From NCBI GenBank assembly GCA_009693905.1, contig SHWG01000009.1, positions 1 to 33,046 of the forward strand: a stretch of DNA of 33,046 nt, written 5' to 3'. The position numbers and the translations under genes are program-made. Of the stretch, positions 26,544 to 33,046 are shown piece by piece. The notes under the pieces are model-generated. The model was not told the DNA's origin and did no database searches. It saw nothing but the letters and a program-made list of their open reading frames with translations. Source of the DNA: Rhodospirillales bacterium. Lineage in GTDB: Bacteria > Pseudomonadota > Alphaproteobacteria > Rhodospirillales > 2-12-FULL-67-15. The number at the start of each line of letters is the position of its first letter. Position 1 is the stretch's first letter.

Positions 26544-27662
26544 CTAGCGGGTTGAATGGTAGCGGTGGGGAACGAACGGGAGCGGCACTACGCGGGCCGG
26601 CAGCGGTCTGTCGCGAACGATGGCGTCAAGCAGCGTCCCCGGGCTGGCGGAGTTGCGGGCGACGTAGCCCATCGCCACCGGACCATTCACCGTCGGGCCG
26701 AAGCCGCCGCTGGTGATCGCGCCGACGGGGGTTCCGTCGGGAAGGGCCAAGCCGGCCCCGGCGCGGGCAGGGGCCTTGCCTTCGGGGCGGATGCCGACCC
26801 GGATGCGCCGAGGCTCCTCGCTGAGTTGGCCGAGGATCACGGCCGCGCCGGGGAAGTTTTTTTCCGCGCGGCGGCGCCTCCCGACGGTCCAGGCGAGATT
26901 GGCCTCGATCGGCGTCGTCGTTTCGTCGAGGTCCTGGCCGTAGAGGCAAAGCCCGGCTTCGAGGCGCAAAGAGTCGCGCGCGCCGAGTCCGGCCGGCTTC
27001 ACGCCGGGCATGGCGAACAGGCGCTCGGCGAGTTTTTCCGCGAATTCCGCCGGGCACGAGATTTCAAATCCGTCCTCGCCGGTGTAGCCCGAGCGGGTGA
27101 CGAAACAGGCGATGTCGGCGACGAGCATGTCCGCTCCGGCCATGAACGGAAGTTGGTCGGCCAGGGGCGCCAGGCGCGCCAGCGCCGCCGCCGATGCCGG
27201 GCCCTGCAGGGCGAGCAACGCGCGATCGGGATACAGCTCGATCCGGGCCGAGCCCTTGAGGCCGCGGGCGAGATGGGGAAAGACGATATCCTTGCGCGAG
27301 GCGTTGACGATCAGTCCGATGCGATCGTCGCGGCGCGTCGCCATCAGGTCGTCGACGATCCCGCCCCGGTCGTTGGTCAGGAACGTGTAGCGCATGCGCC
27401 CGGCCTTGAGTCCGGCGATGTCGCCGGGGACGAGCGTCTCTAATTGGGACGCGGCGTCGGCGCCGACGATCGCCGCTTGGCCCATGTGCGAAACGTCGAA
27501 CACGGCGGCCCCGGCGCGCACGTGATTATGTTCGGCGAGAATGCCGCCTTGGTAGTGGAGCGGCATGAGGTAGCCCGCGAACGGCACCATCTTGGCGCCG
27601 AGCGCGCGGTGCAGCCGCTCGAGCGGCGTGGCCTTGAGAGTTTCGGGCGGGGCGTCGGTCAC
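26544..27662 (-). CDS. gcvT: Aminomethyltransferase, glycine cleavage T protein
   Basis: 372 residues. Transfers the methylene group from the H-protein to tetrahydrofolate, releasing ammonia. Signatures: [13 protein letters not shown] near residue 25, [24 protein letters not shown], the folate-site region [32 protein letters not shown] and the C-terminal ITSGGFGPT. First gene of the operon. The 5' leader (27663 to about 27986) contains a tandem glycine riboswitch and a terminator, so glycine controls expression of the whole gcvTHP unit. Confidence 0.97.
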   Translation of the reverse strand: MTDAPPETLKATPLERLHRALGAKMVPFAGYLMPLHYQGGILAEHNHVRAGAAVFDVSHMGQAAIVGADAASQLETLVPGDIAGLKAGRMRYTFLTNDRGGIVDDLMATRRDDRIGLIVNASRKDIVFPHLARGLKGSARIELYPDRALLALQGPASAAALARLAPLADQLPFMAGADMLVADIACFVTRSGYTGEDGFEISCPAEFAEKLAERLFAMPGVKPAGLGARDSLRLEAGLCLYGQDLDETTTPIEANLAWTVGRRRRAEKNFPGAAVILGQLSEEPRRIRVGIRPEGKAPARAGAGLALPDGTPVGAITSGGFGPTVNGPVAMGYVARNSASPGTLLDAIVRDRPLPARVVPLPFVPHRYHSTR

Positions 27663-27683
27663 GGGACTCTTCCTCGGGCGCGC

Positions 27684-27735
27684 AAAAAATCAAGGGCGTG
27701 CGGTCCGGACAAGCGCATGTCCGAACCGGACGCCC
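27684..27735 (-). terminator. Riboswitch expression platform: intrinsic terminator upstream of gcvT
   Basis: On the minus strand, GGGCG and CGCCC (27735-27731 with 27698-27694) close a long hairpin with inner pairs CGGT/ACCG and CGGACA/TGTCCG (27723-27718 with 27711-27706) around the loop TGCGCT. It is followed by TTGATTTTTT ending at 27684. It begins directly after the GACAGAGG end of aptamer 2, so the closing stem of that aptamer and the base of the terminator can compete. Confidence 0.75.
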
Positions 27736-27965
27736 CCTCTGTCTTGCGACCTGAAAGATCCCCGGCCTTGCGCCGGACGCCGCTCGCGCGGGTATCCGAG
27801 CCGGTTACATCTTCGGTGAGAATCCCGCGCCGCCTGCGACGGGGATTCTACTTTCCAGAGTCTCGTTTGCCGCCGCGGTCCTTGAGGCCTGAGAGATTCC
27901 GGGGGAATTGCTCCTTCGGCGCCGTCGGGCCTCGATGTTCGGCCCGGCGGACTCTCCCGCGACAG
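27736..27965 (-). ncRNA. Tandem glycine riboswitch controlling gcvTHP
   Basis: Two glycine aptamers in series, read on the minus strand. Aptamer 1: GGAGAGT (27957-27951), CCGAAGGAGCAA (around 27922-27909) and the 3' side ATCTCTCAGG (around 27897-27887). Aptamer 2: ACTCTGGAAAGT, then CACCGAAGATGTAA and ATCTTTCAGG followed by GACAGAGG near 27742-27735. The linker is short and the order is that of the known glycine class. Because a terminator follows directly and the genes consume glycine, glycine binding most likely prevents termination. Aptamer 2 departs from the usual GGAGNAA (AGATGTAA here) but keeps the flanking conserved bases. Confidence 0.9.
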
Positions 27966-27992
27966 CGTCTTTGAGACGCGTGTCCGAATGGA

Positions 27993-28020
27993 AGTCTAGA
28001 CCCGGGCGCGGGAAATGCAA
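27993..28020 (-). promoter_or_regulatory. Candidate gcv promoter
   Basis: On the minus strand, TTGCAT (28020-28015), a 16-base spacer, then TAGACT (27998-27993). Transcription would begin near 27986, about 20-30 bases before aptamer 1 and just after the lipoprotein gene. The boxes match consensus only moderately; position is the main support. Confidence 0.4.
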
Positions 28021-28039
28021 CTGCTTAAACGGGTGGGTC

Positions 28040-28609
28040 CTAGCGGGCGCGTTGCTGATCGAGGCGGGTGCGGCGATTGAATTCGAGCTGTTCGTCGGAA
28101 AGCTGGAATCCGACGAAAATCGTGAAGTTCTTTCCGCTTTGGCCGGCGCCGATCGGAACCTTCATTTCCACCGTGTCGTCGGTCAGCACCATGCGGGTGA
28201 CGTTGCCGGGAAACTGGGCGGCGAGATCGAACACGTTCTTGCTCACCGGCTCGCGTTGGGCATCGGTCAGCGTGACGAAGTACCGGTAAGACGCGATGCG
28301 GTCGCGGTTGACGGGTCCCCGTTCGGCCTCGATCGCGAGGTAAACCCGGACCGACATGACGCCGGTGCGATCTTTGTTCATCTCGTATTCGCAGTCGGCG
28401 AATATCCGGATGAGCCGGCCGCTGTAGGAAATGTCGAGGATGTCCCGTCCCGGTCCGTCGCGGAATTGGACCATATGCTCGGCGTCGCCGAGGATCACGG
28501 CGCGCGAACAAGGGCCCGGCGGCGGTTCTTTCTTGGTGAACAGACCGCACGCCGCCAGCAGCAACCCGAGGCCGACGAGGGTGAAAACGGATAGGACTCG
28601 CCGCTTCAC
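28040..28609 (-). CDS. Putative lipoprotein of unknown function
   Basis: 189 residues. A signal peptide of lipoprotein type: MKRRVLSVFTLVGLGLLLAAC, with lipobox LAAC and the acylated C21. The mature part has no motif I recognise; it looks beta-rich (VMSVRVYLAIEAERG, RYFVTLTD, FTIFVGFQLSDEQLEF), with a further cysteine in FADCEYEM. Residue 22 is Gly rather than Asp, so no inner-membrane retention signal is obvious and an outer-membrane location is possible. It starts 13 bases after the CDGSH gene on the same strand. I do not recognise the gene and assign no function. Confidence 0.75.
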   Translation of the reverse strand: MKRRVLSVFTLVGLGLLLAACGLFTKKEPPPGPCSRAVILGDAEHMVQFRDGPGRDILDISYSGRLIRIFADCEYEMNKDRTGVMSVRVYLAIEAERGPVNRDRIASYRYFVTLTDAQREPVSKNVFDLAAQFPGNVTRMVLTDDTVEMKVPIGAGQSGKNFTIFVGFQLSDEQLEFNRRTRLDQQRAR

Positions 28610-28622
28610 AACCGGGGCCGTT

Positions 28623-28871
28623 TCAAATCTTGTTATGGGTTCCGTCGCAGCGGGGACGGTTCTTGGTCGCCTTGCAGCCGCAAAAATTGACGGACTCGTC
28701 CTTTTCGGCGGCGAACTGGATCGGGCGGAAGACGGTGCCGGTGTGGGAACCGTCGCAGAACGGCTGCTTCTTGCTTCGGCCGCAGGCGCACCAGAAATAT
28801 TTTTTTCCCGCTTCGACCGGGACGGCGTAGGGTTTTTTTTGCGGTACGAGGGCCTGGTCGGATTCGCTCAT
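28623..28871 (-). CDS. Double CDGSH iron-sulfur protein
   Basis: 82 residues from the ATG at 28871. Two CDGSH-type motifs: C28-x-C30 ... C39-DGS-H43 and C64-x-C66 ... C75-DGT-H79. Each supplies the 3Cys:1His set for a labile 2Fe-2S cluster, as in bacterial tandem mitoNEET-like proteins. No membrane anchor, so probably a soluble redox or cluster-transfer protein; the physiological partner is unknown. A longer reading to 28928 adds 19 residues without family resemblance. Possibly in one transcript with the downstream lipoprotein gene. Confidence 0.9.
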   Translation of the reverse strand: MSESDQALVPQKKPYAVPVEAGKKYFWCACGRSKKQPFCDGSHTGTVFRPIQFAAEKDESVNFCGCKATKNRPRCDGTHNKI

Positions 28872-28960
28872 GGTCCCTTGAAGGTCTCCCGAAGTTCGGC
28901 TTAGAGGCGCGCGACCGACTGTAACCAAGCCCTATCCCGGGAACAAGCGATGATTAGGGA

Positions 28961-30715
28961 TTAGGGCTCGATCTGCATCAGGACGGCGGTCAGCCGGGCA
29001 AAGGCCCGCGCCCGGCCCCGGGCGTTCTCGATGCTGCCGGCGATGTCGAGTCCGCGACGGAAGATGGCGCGCGCCGCTTCCGTCTCGCCCAATCGGGCAC
29101 GCGCGATCGCGATTTCGCCGAGCATCCAGGTTTGATCGAGACGGCTTTTGATCTCGCGCGTCGCGCGATCGGCCTGGGCCTCGATCGCGCGAGCCTGATC
29201 GGCGTTGGCGCCGCCGCCCACGGCCGAGGCGAGGGTCCATAAAGTCTGCGCGCGCAACGCATCGTCGCCGATTTGTTCGGCCACCGCCGCCGCGGCCGCG
29301 AAGGCGGCTTGGCGCGCGCCCTGGTTTTTTTCCGCGGCGGCGATTCCGGTCATGGCGAGCGCGATCCGGCTGAGCGCATAGGCCTTGGCGAAGGGATAGG
29401 CGATCCGATCGGCGGCGGCGAACGCGTCGGCCAAGGTGGCTTCGGCCGCGCGGCGGTTTCCGGCCCGCGCTTGCGCCGCCGCGACCGGCCCGAGCGCCCC
29501 GGCGCGGTGGTGGGTCTCGCCGATCGTGCTCGCGAGCGCGAGCGCGGTGGCGACGTTGCCGGCGAGCGCTTCCTGGGTCACGGCGGTGATGAGGACCGGG
29601 ATGTGATCGGGCTTGTCGGGAATGTCCTTGAGCAGGCGCAGGGATTCGTTGGTGCGGCGCAATTCGGCGAACGCGGCCGCGACCGGGCTTAGCGCCGCGC
29701 CGGCGGCGGACGCGGGCTGGGCGCGGGCCAGGGCTTCGGCTTCCCCGAGAATCCGGTCGGCGGCGGCGGCATCGCCGGCGCGGGCGAGCGTTACCGCCTC
29801 GCGGGCAAGGAAGGTCACGCGGTGCCGCGGGTCCGCCAAGGCTTGGGTGGCGGCGGCGAGACGGAGCGCGGCGGCGCGGGCCTCCTCGGGCCGTCCCGAC
29901 CGGATATGGATGTCGGCGATCGCGGCGAGCGCCTCGGTCCGTTTCACGGGGTCGGGGATGGCTTCGGCGGCGGCGATCGCGTCGGCGGCGAAGCCGCCCA
30001 GGGCCAGGGCCTCGGCGATGTCGCGCAGCGCCACCATGATCAGGCGCGGGTCGCGGATGCGCCGGGCCGTGTCCCGGGCGCCGCGGGCAAGTCCGGCGCG
30101 CGCCTGGACCACCAGGATTTCGCCCAGCGACCAATCGCGCATCTCCTTGTCGGCGACTCCCTTCGAGCTTTCCACCGCTTCGGCGAGCAGGCATTGGGCC
30201 GTCGGCTGCTTGAGGCAAGGCGCGATGTCGCGCGTCGGATCGGTCTGCTCCGCGATCTCGTCGGCGATCAGATCGCGCGTCGCCGGGTTGGCGAGCAGGG
30301 TGGAGCGGGCGGCGCGAATATTTTCCTCGCGCGCTTTTTCCAGGTTGCCGAGCAGTTCGTTGACCTTGTCGCCGGTGTCGAGGCGCTCGGCGAGCGCCTC
30401 GCTCGGCTGGCCGGTTTCGGGCACCCCGATCATGCGCTGGTATTTGCGGATCGCGACTTCGGTGTCGGGATTGAGGCGCCCGTCGGCACGGCCCTCGTAA
30501 AGCCCGATGGCGGCGAGCGCGCGCTGGATGCGCAGCACCAAATCCAGGGGTTTGAGGACGCGCCCGTTCTCGAGCGCCGGTCCGAGCGTGGTCTGGGCGG
30601 GCTTCGGCTTCGCGGCGCGGGCGGGCTTGACCCCGTCCGAGAGCCAGACGGCGGCGAGCAAAATCGCGACCAATCGGAGGGCGTGCGACATGAAAAGACG
30701 ATGGGTCGAGGACAT
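28961..30715 (-). CDS. Exported peptidoglycan-binding and helical-repeat protein
   Basis: 584 residues from the ATG at 30715 (AGGGAAG upstream); an ATG at 30691 is also possible. A signal peptide includes LRLVAILLAAVWLSDGVKPARA (shortened N-terminally), with cleavage near ARAA. Residues about 55-105 are a PG_binding_1 domain (IQRALAAIGLYEGRADGRLN, then DTEVAIRKYQRMIGVPETG). After a linker with AARSTLLANPATRDLIADEI, residues about 190-580 are alanine-rich paired helices in a TPR/Sel1-like arrangement (for example ALAAIADIHIRSGRPEEARA, AEAIPDPVKRTEAL). It is probably a periplasmic scaffold touching the cell wall; binding partners are unknown. It is divergent from thrB and separated from the CDGSH gene by 89 bases. 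Confidence 0.82.
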   Translation of the reverse strand: MSSTHRLFMSHALRLVAILLAAVWLSDGVKPARAAKPKPAQTTLGPALENGRVLKPLDLVLRIQRALAAIGLYEGRADGRLNPDTEVAIRKYQRMIGVPETGQPSEALAERLDTGDKVNELLGNLEKAREENIRAARSTLLANPATRDLIADEIAEQTDPTRDIAPCLKQPTAQCLLAEAVESSKGVADKEMRDWSLGEILVVQARAGLARGARDTARRIRDPRLIMVALRDIAEALALGGFAADAIAAAEAIPDPVKRTEALAAIADIHIRSGRPEEARAAALRLAAATQALADPRHRVTFLAREAVTLARAGDAAAADRILGEAEALARAQPASAAGAALSPVAAAFAELRRTNESLRLLKDIPDKPDHIPVLITAVTQEALAGNVATALALASTIGETHHRAGALGPVAAAQARAGNRRAAEATLADAFAAADRIAYPFAKAYALSRIALAMTGIAAAEKNQGARQAAFAAAAAVAEQIGDDALRAQTLWTLASAVGGGANADQARAIEAQADRATREIKSRLDQTWMLGEIAIARARLGETEAARAIFRRGLDIAGSIENARGRARAFARLTAVLMQIEP

Positions 30716-30742
30716 GAACGCTTCCCTACGGGGGCCGGGGCA

Positions 30743-30748
30743 ATTATA
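30743..30748 (-). promoter_or_regulatory. -10 box for the peptidoglycan-binding protein gene
   Basis: ATTATA on the plus strand is a perfect TATAAT on the minus strand, 28-33 bases upstream of the ATG at 30715. No convincing -35 is seen. Two near-identical direct repeats, TATACGCTCT (30747-30756) and TATGCGCTCT (30765-30774), 18 bases apart, cover the likely -35 area and face the thrB start as well; they could be an activator or repressor site for either gene. Confidence 0.45.
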
Positions 30749-30803
30749 TACGCTCTCGGCGGTATATGCGCTCTTAACGCCGCCCAGCCGCCGGAGCGGG
30801 ATC

Positions 30804-31766
30804 ATGGCCGTTTATACCGAGGTTTCCGACGAGGATCTGGTCGCCTTTGTCGCCGAATACGATATCGGCGAGGCGCTTTCGTGCAAGGGCATCGCCGAGG
30901 GAATCGAGAACACCAACTACCTGCTCGGCGCCGGCGCCGGGACCTTCATCCTCACCCTCTACGAGAAGCGGACGGCGCCCGAGGATTTGCCGTTCTTCCT
31001 CGGCCTGATGGAGCATCTCGCCGCCCGGGGCGTTCCCTGCCCGGTGCCGGTCAAGGGTCGCGACGGGAAGTCGCTGCGCCGGCTCGCCGGGCGTCCCGCC
31101 GCGATCGTCACGTTCCGGGACGGCATGTGGCCGCGCCGGGTGACTGCCGACCATTGCGCCCAGCTCGGTGGGGCGCTGGCTCGAATGCACGTCGCCGGCC
31201 AGGACTTTCAACTCCGCCGCGCCAACGGCCTCGCCCTTGGCGCGTGGCGGGGATTGCTGGCGAAAAGCCTCGCCCACGCCGACGAAGTCCGCCCCGGCCT
31301 CGGCGCCCAGCTCACCGCCGAGCTCGATCATCTTGAGGCGCACTGGCCCCGCGATCTTCCCGCCGGGGTCATTCACGCCGATCTTTTCCCCGACAACGTT
31401 TTCTTCCATCACGGCGAGCTATCGGGGGTGATCGATTTCTACTTCGCCTGCCGGGACGCCTTCGCCTACGACGTCGCCATCTGCCTCAATGCCTGGTGCT
31501 TCGAGCCCGGCAACAGCTTCAACGTCACCAAGGCGCGCAAAATGCTGTCCAACTACCGCAAAGAGCGGGCGTTTTCCGACGCCGAAATCGAGGCCCTGCC
31601 GCTGCTCGCCCGCGGCAGCGCGCTCAGGTTCCTTCTCACCCGGCTCTACGACTGGGTGCACACGCCGCCCGACGCATTGGTCACGCGCAAGAACCCGATC
31701 GAATACTGGGACAAGCTCCGCTTTCACCAAGGCGTGAAAAGCGCCGGCGAATACGGGCTCAAATGA
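30804..31766 (+). CDS. thrB: Homoserine kinase ThrB (APH-fold type)
   Basis: 320 residues of the aminoglycoside-phosphotransferase fold, used as homoserine kinase in many proteobacteria; it phosphorylates homoserine for threonine synthesis. Motifs: [20 protein letters not shown] start, GIENTNYLL, the catalytic HADLFPDN (191-198), the metal-binding D211 in GVIDFYFAC, and [10 protein letters not shown] near the end. The GHMP-type ThrB is unrelated in fold. Start supported by GGAGCGGG upstream. Translationally coupled (ATGA) to rnhA, a gene order often seen in alphaproteobacteria. Confidence 0.95.
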   Translation: MAVYTEVSDEDLVAFVAEYDIGEALSCKGIAEGIENTNYLLGAGAGTFILTLYEKRTAPEDLPFFLGLMEHLAARGVPCPVPVKGRDGKSLRRLAGRPAAIVTFRDGMWPRRVTADHCAQLGGALARMHVAGQDFQLRRANGLALGAWRGLLAKSLAHADEVRPGLGAQLTAELDHLEAHWPRDLPAGVIHADLFPDNVFFHHGELSGVIDFYFACRDAFAYDVAICLNAWCFEPGNSFNVTKARKMLSNYRKERAFSDAEIEALPLLARGSALRFLLTRLYDWVHTPPDALVTRKNPIEYWDKLRFHQGVKSAGEYGLK

Positions 31767-32233
31767 GCGTGCAGTCCAAGGACACGGTGGAGATTTTCAC
31801 CGACGGCGCCTGCAGCGGCAATCCCGGGCCGGGCGGATGGGGCGCGGTGCTGCGCTGGCGCGGCCACGACAAGGAACTGTACGGCGGCGATCCCCAGACC
31901 ACCAACAACCGCATGGAATTGATGGCGGCGATCGCGGCACTCGAATCCTTGAAGCGCGGCGCGCGGGTCGGGCTCCACACCGACAGCCTCTATCTCAAGG
32001 ACGGGATCACCCGCTGGATCAACCGCTGGCAGGCCAACGGCTGGCGCACCGCCAACCGAAAGCCGGTCAAGAACGAAGACCTCTGGCGGCGGCTTTTGGC
32101 CGCGATCGAACGCCACGACGTGGCCTGGCATTGGATCCGCGGCCACACCGGACATGCGGAGAACGAGCGCGCCGACGCGCTTGCCCGCCGGGGCGTCGCC
32201 CGGGCGATGGCGGAGACGGACGATCGGCCATGA
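31763..32233 (+). CDS. rnhA: Ribonuclease HI
   Basis: 156 residues; degrades the RNA of RNA:DNA hybrids. The complete DEDD active site is present: D14 in [18 protein letters not shown]52 in [11 protein letters not shown]74 in LHTDSLYL and D138 in NERADALA, with H131 in GHTGH. The basic protrusion ([15 protein letters not shown]) that grips the hybrid is intact. Start overlaps the thrB stop and its own stop overlaps the ATG of the next gene. Confidence 0.97.
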   Translation: MSVQSKDTVEIFTDGACSGNPGPGGWGAVLRWRGHDKELYGGDPQTTNNRMELMAAIAALESLKRGARVGLHTDSLYLKDGITRWINRWQANGWRTANRKPVKNEDLWRRLLAAIERHDVAWHWIRGHTGHAENERADALARRGVARAMAETDDRP

Positions 32234-32969
32234 CCGCCGCGCCGCGCGATCCGTATTGCCGCCACGATCGGGGCCGCTGGCCCGAGATCTGTTTCCACAC
32301 GATTTACGCCCCCCCCTCGGCCCGCGGGCGACGGTTCTCGATCTCGGCGCGTCGTCGGCCGGCTTTTCCCGTCATCTCGCCCGTCTCTACGGCTGCACCT
32401 GCCACGCGGTCGAGGCCCTGCCGCAAAATCTGGCCCTGATCGCCGAAACACCCCTCATCCGCCGGCACCTGTTCGCGATCGGCGCGACCGACGGGCCGGT
32501 CTACATTCACTCGGTCGTCGGCGAGTTCGCGAGCGGCGCACTGAGTTTGGCGCCGGGGCAGACCGCGGTGGAAACGGTGCGGGTTCCGGGCTCGACCCTG
32601 GCCGAAATGATGGGGCGGCTCGGGCTGGCGCGCGTGGATGTGCTGAAGGTCGACATCGAGGGCGCCGAATACGCCATGTTCGACGCAACCGACGATGCGA
32701 CGCTCAAGCGCTGCGCCCAGATCACCGTGGAGTTTCACGACTTCATGGATCCGCGCCAGGAACCCGCCGTCCGGCGCATCGTCGCGCGCCTTCGCCGGCT
32801 TGGTTTTTGGCCGATAAAATTCACCGGCCGCCACCACGGCGACGTGCTGTTTCTCGACCCCGCGCGCACCGGGATATCGCGCGCCGAATACGAATACGCG
32901 CGCCTGTTCCTGCGTTACGCCCGCGGCGTCCGCCGGATCGCCGCCCGAACGCTGGGCTTCCAGAGCTAA
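32230..32969 (+). CDS. FkbM-family methyltransferase, frameshifted at a C8 tract
   Basis: SAM-dependent methyltransferase. From about 32317 on the frame gives [16 protein letters not shown] (SAM-binding glycine loop), a post-loop acidic residue in [10 protein letters not shown], and the FkbM signature [14 protein letters not shown], then EFHDFMDP and HHGDVLFL. The natural start is the ATG at 32230, overlapping the rnhA stop (ATGA), giving [19 protein letters not shown]...HTIYAPP in another frame. The two halves meet at eight consecutive C's (32309-32316). Nine C's would read [14 protein letters not shown] and give about 246 residues. As written the gene is out of frame at its N-terminus. FkbM enzymes O-methylate sugars, lipids or small molecules; the substrate here is unknown. 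Confidence 0.82.
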
Positions 32970-33046
32970 AGCCGCTTCAGCATTTCCTCGGCGCTGGTCT
33001 TCTCGAAGGTGCCGGGCGGGTCGATGGCGAGGCTCTTGACCACGCC
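32966..33046 (-). CDS. C-terminal end of a peroxiredoxin (Prx5-like), cut by the window edge
   Basis: 26 codons plus a TAG stop: GVVKSLAIDPPGTFEKTSAE then EMLKRL. This resembles the end of Prx5/hybrid-type alphaproteobacterial peroxiredoxins (GVVKxLxVExPGxFxVSxAExML), which reduce peroxides with glutathione or thioredoxin. The catalytic cysteine region lies outside the window. Convergent with, and overlapping by 4 bases, the methyltransferase gene. Confidence 0.65.
   Translation of the reverse strand, partial: GVVKSLAIDPPGTFEKTSAEEMLKRL

Noticed and set aside
30618-30645. Possible third copy of the 60-bp element (GGGCTTGACCCCG in the peptidoglycan-binding protein gene)
   Set aside because: The match is confined to a short core with a mismatch and lacks the flanking blocks shared by the other two copies.

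Overview
The window reads as a piece of a GC-rich (by eye about two thirds G+C) alphaproteobacterial chromosome. The evidence is the gene content: a Rieske/cytochrome b/cytochrome c1 operon, an oxygen-dependent hemF, gcvT-gcvH-gcvP behind a tandem glycine riboswitch, thrB followed directly by rnhA, a moxR/DUF58/DUF4159/VWA cluster, and several families that I know mainly from Alphaproteobacteria (DUF1285, DUF6111, DUF1194). A Rhodospirillales-like aerobe is my best guess; the order is inference. No tRNA, rRNA, phage, transposase or CRISPR array is visible.

Layout. 1-2.1 kb: the end of mtnA (methionine salvage), msrB, then an AbrB-antitoxin/PIN-toxin pair on the minus strand. 2.1-5.2 kb: a two-domain aldolase/short-chain dehydrogenase and a VOC (glyoxalase-fold) protein. 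5.2-5.5 kb: a gene-free stretch with an orphan promoter-like site and nested hairpins. 5.5-8.7 kb (minus): Rieske protein, cytochrome b, cytochrome c1, then an exported cyclophilin. 8.9-10.4 kb (plus): trmL and hemF. 10.4-13.45 kb (minus): DUF1285, a Nudix CoA pyrophosphatase, a DUF6111 membrane protein and a CCA-adding-type nucleotidyltransferase. 13.5-20.3 kb (plus): a tightly packed MoxR / DUF58 / BatA-DUF4159 / VWA-amidotransferase-fold operon. 20.3-23.2 kb: a frameshifted small cytochrome c, two consecutive DUF1194 proteins (the second frameshifted) and a GST. 23.2-28 kb (minus): gcvTHP under a glycine riboswitch with a clear terminator. 28-30.7 kb (minus): a lipoprotein, a double-CDGSH protein and a peptidoglycan-binding/helical-repeat protein. 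30.8-33 kb (plus): thrB, rnhA, an FkbM-type methyltransferase (frameshifted at a C8 tract), then the tail of a peroxiredoxin on the minus strand.

The most unusual signal is a family of dispersed GC-rich elements with a 78-bp (26-codon) period found INSIDE protein genes. I see it at five loci: the aldolase/SDR linker, the front of trmL, the middle of the CCA-type nucleotidyltransferase, the C-terminus of the DUF1285 protein, and the signal-peptide region of a DUF1194 protein, where it is a perfect 2.4-copy tandem array. All five copies lie in the sense orientation of the host gene. They are read in two different frames, keep the host frame open, and the tandem unit is open in all six frames. 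They carry inverted repeats whose arms differ between copies but still pair in the two best cases. A second, unrelated element of about 60 bp extends a Nudix protein and sits just behind the signal peptide of the second DUF1194 protein. This resembles, in behaviour only, the protein-coding palindromic elements known from Rickettsia.

Three genes are interrupted by single-base shifts next to G/C runs (about 20.58, 22.10 and 32.31 kb). They may be assembly errors, real decay or, for the C8 tract, phase variation; sequence alone cannot decide.
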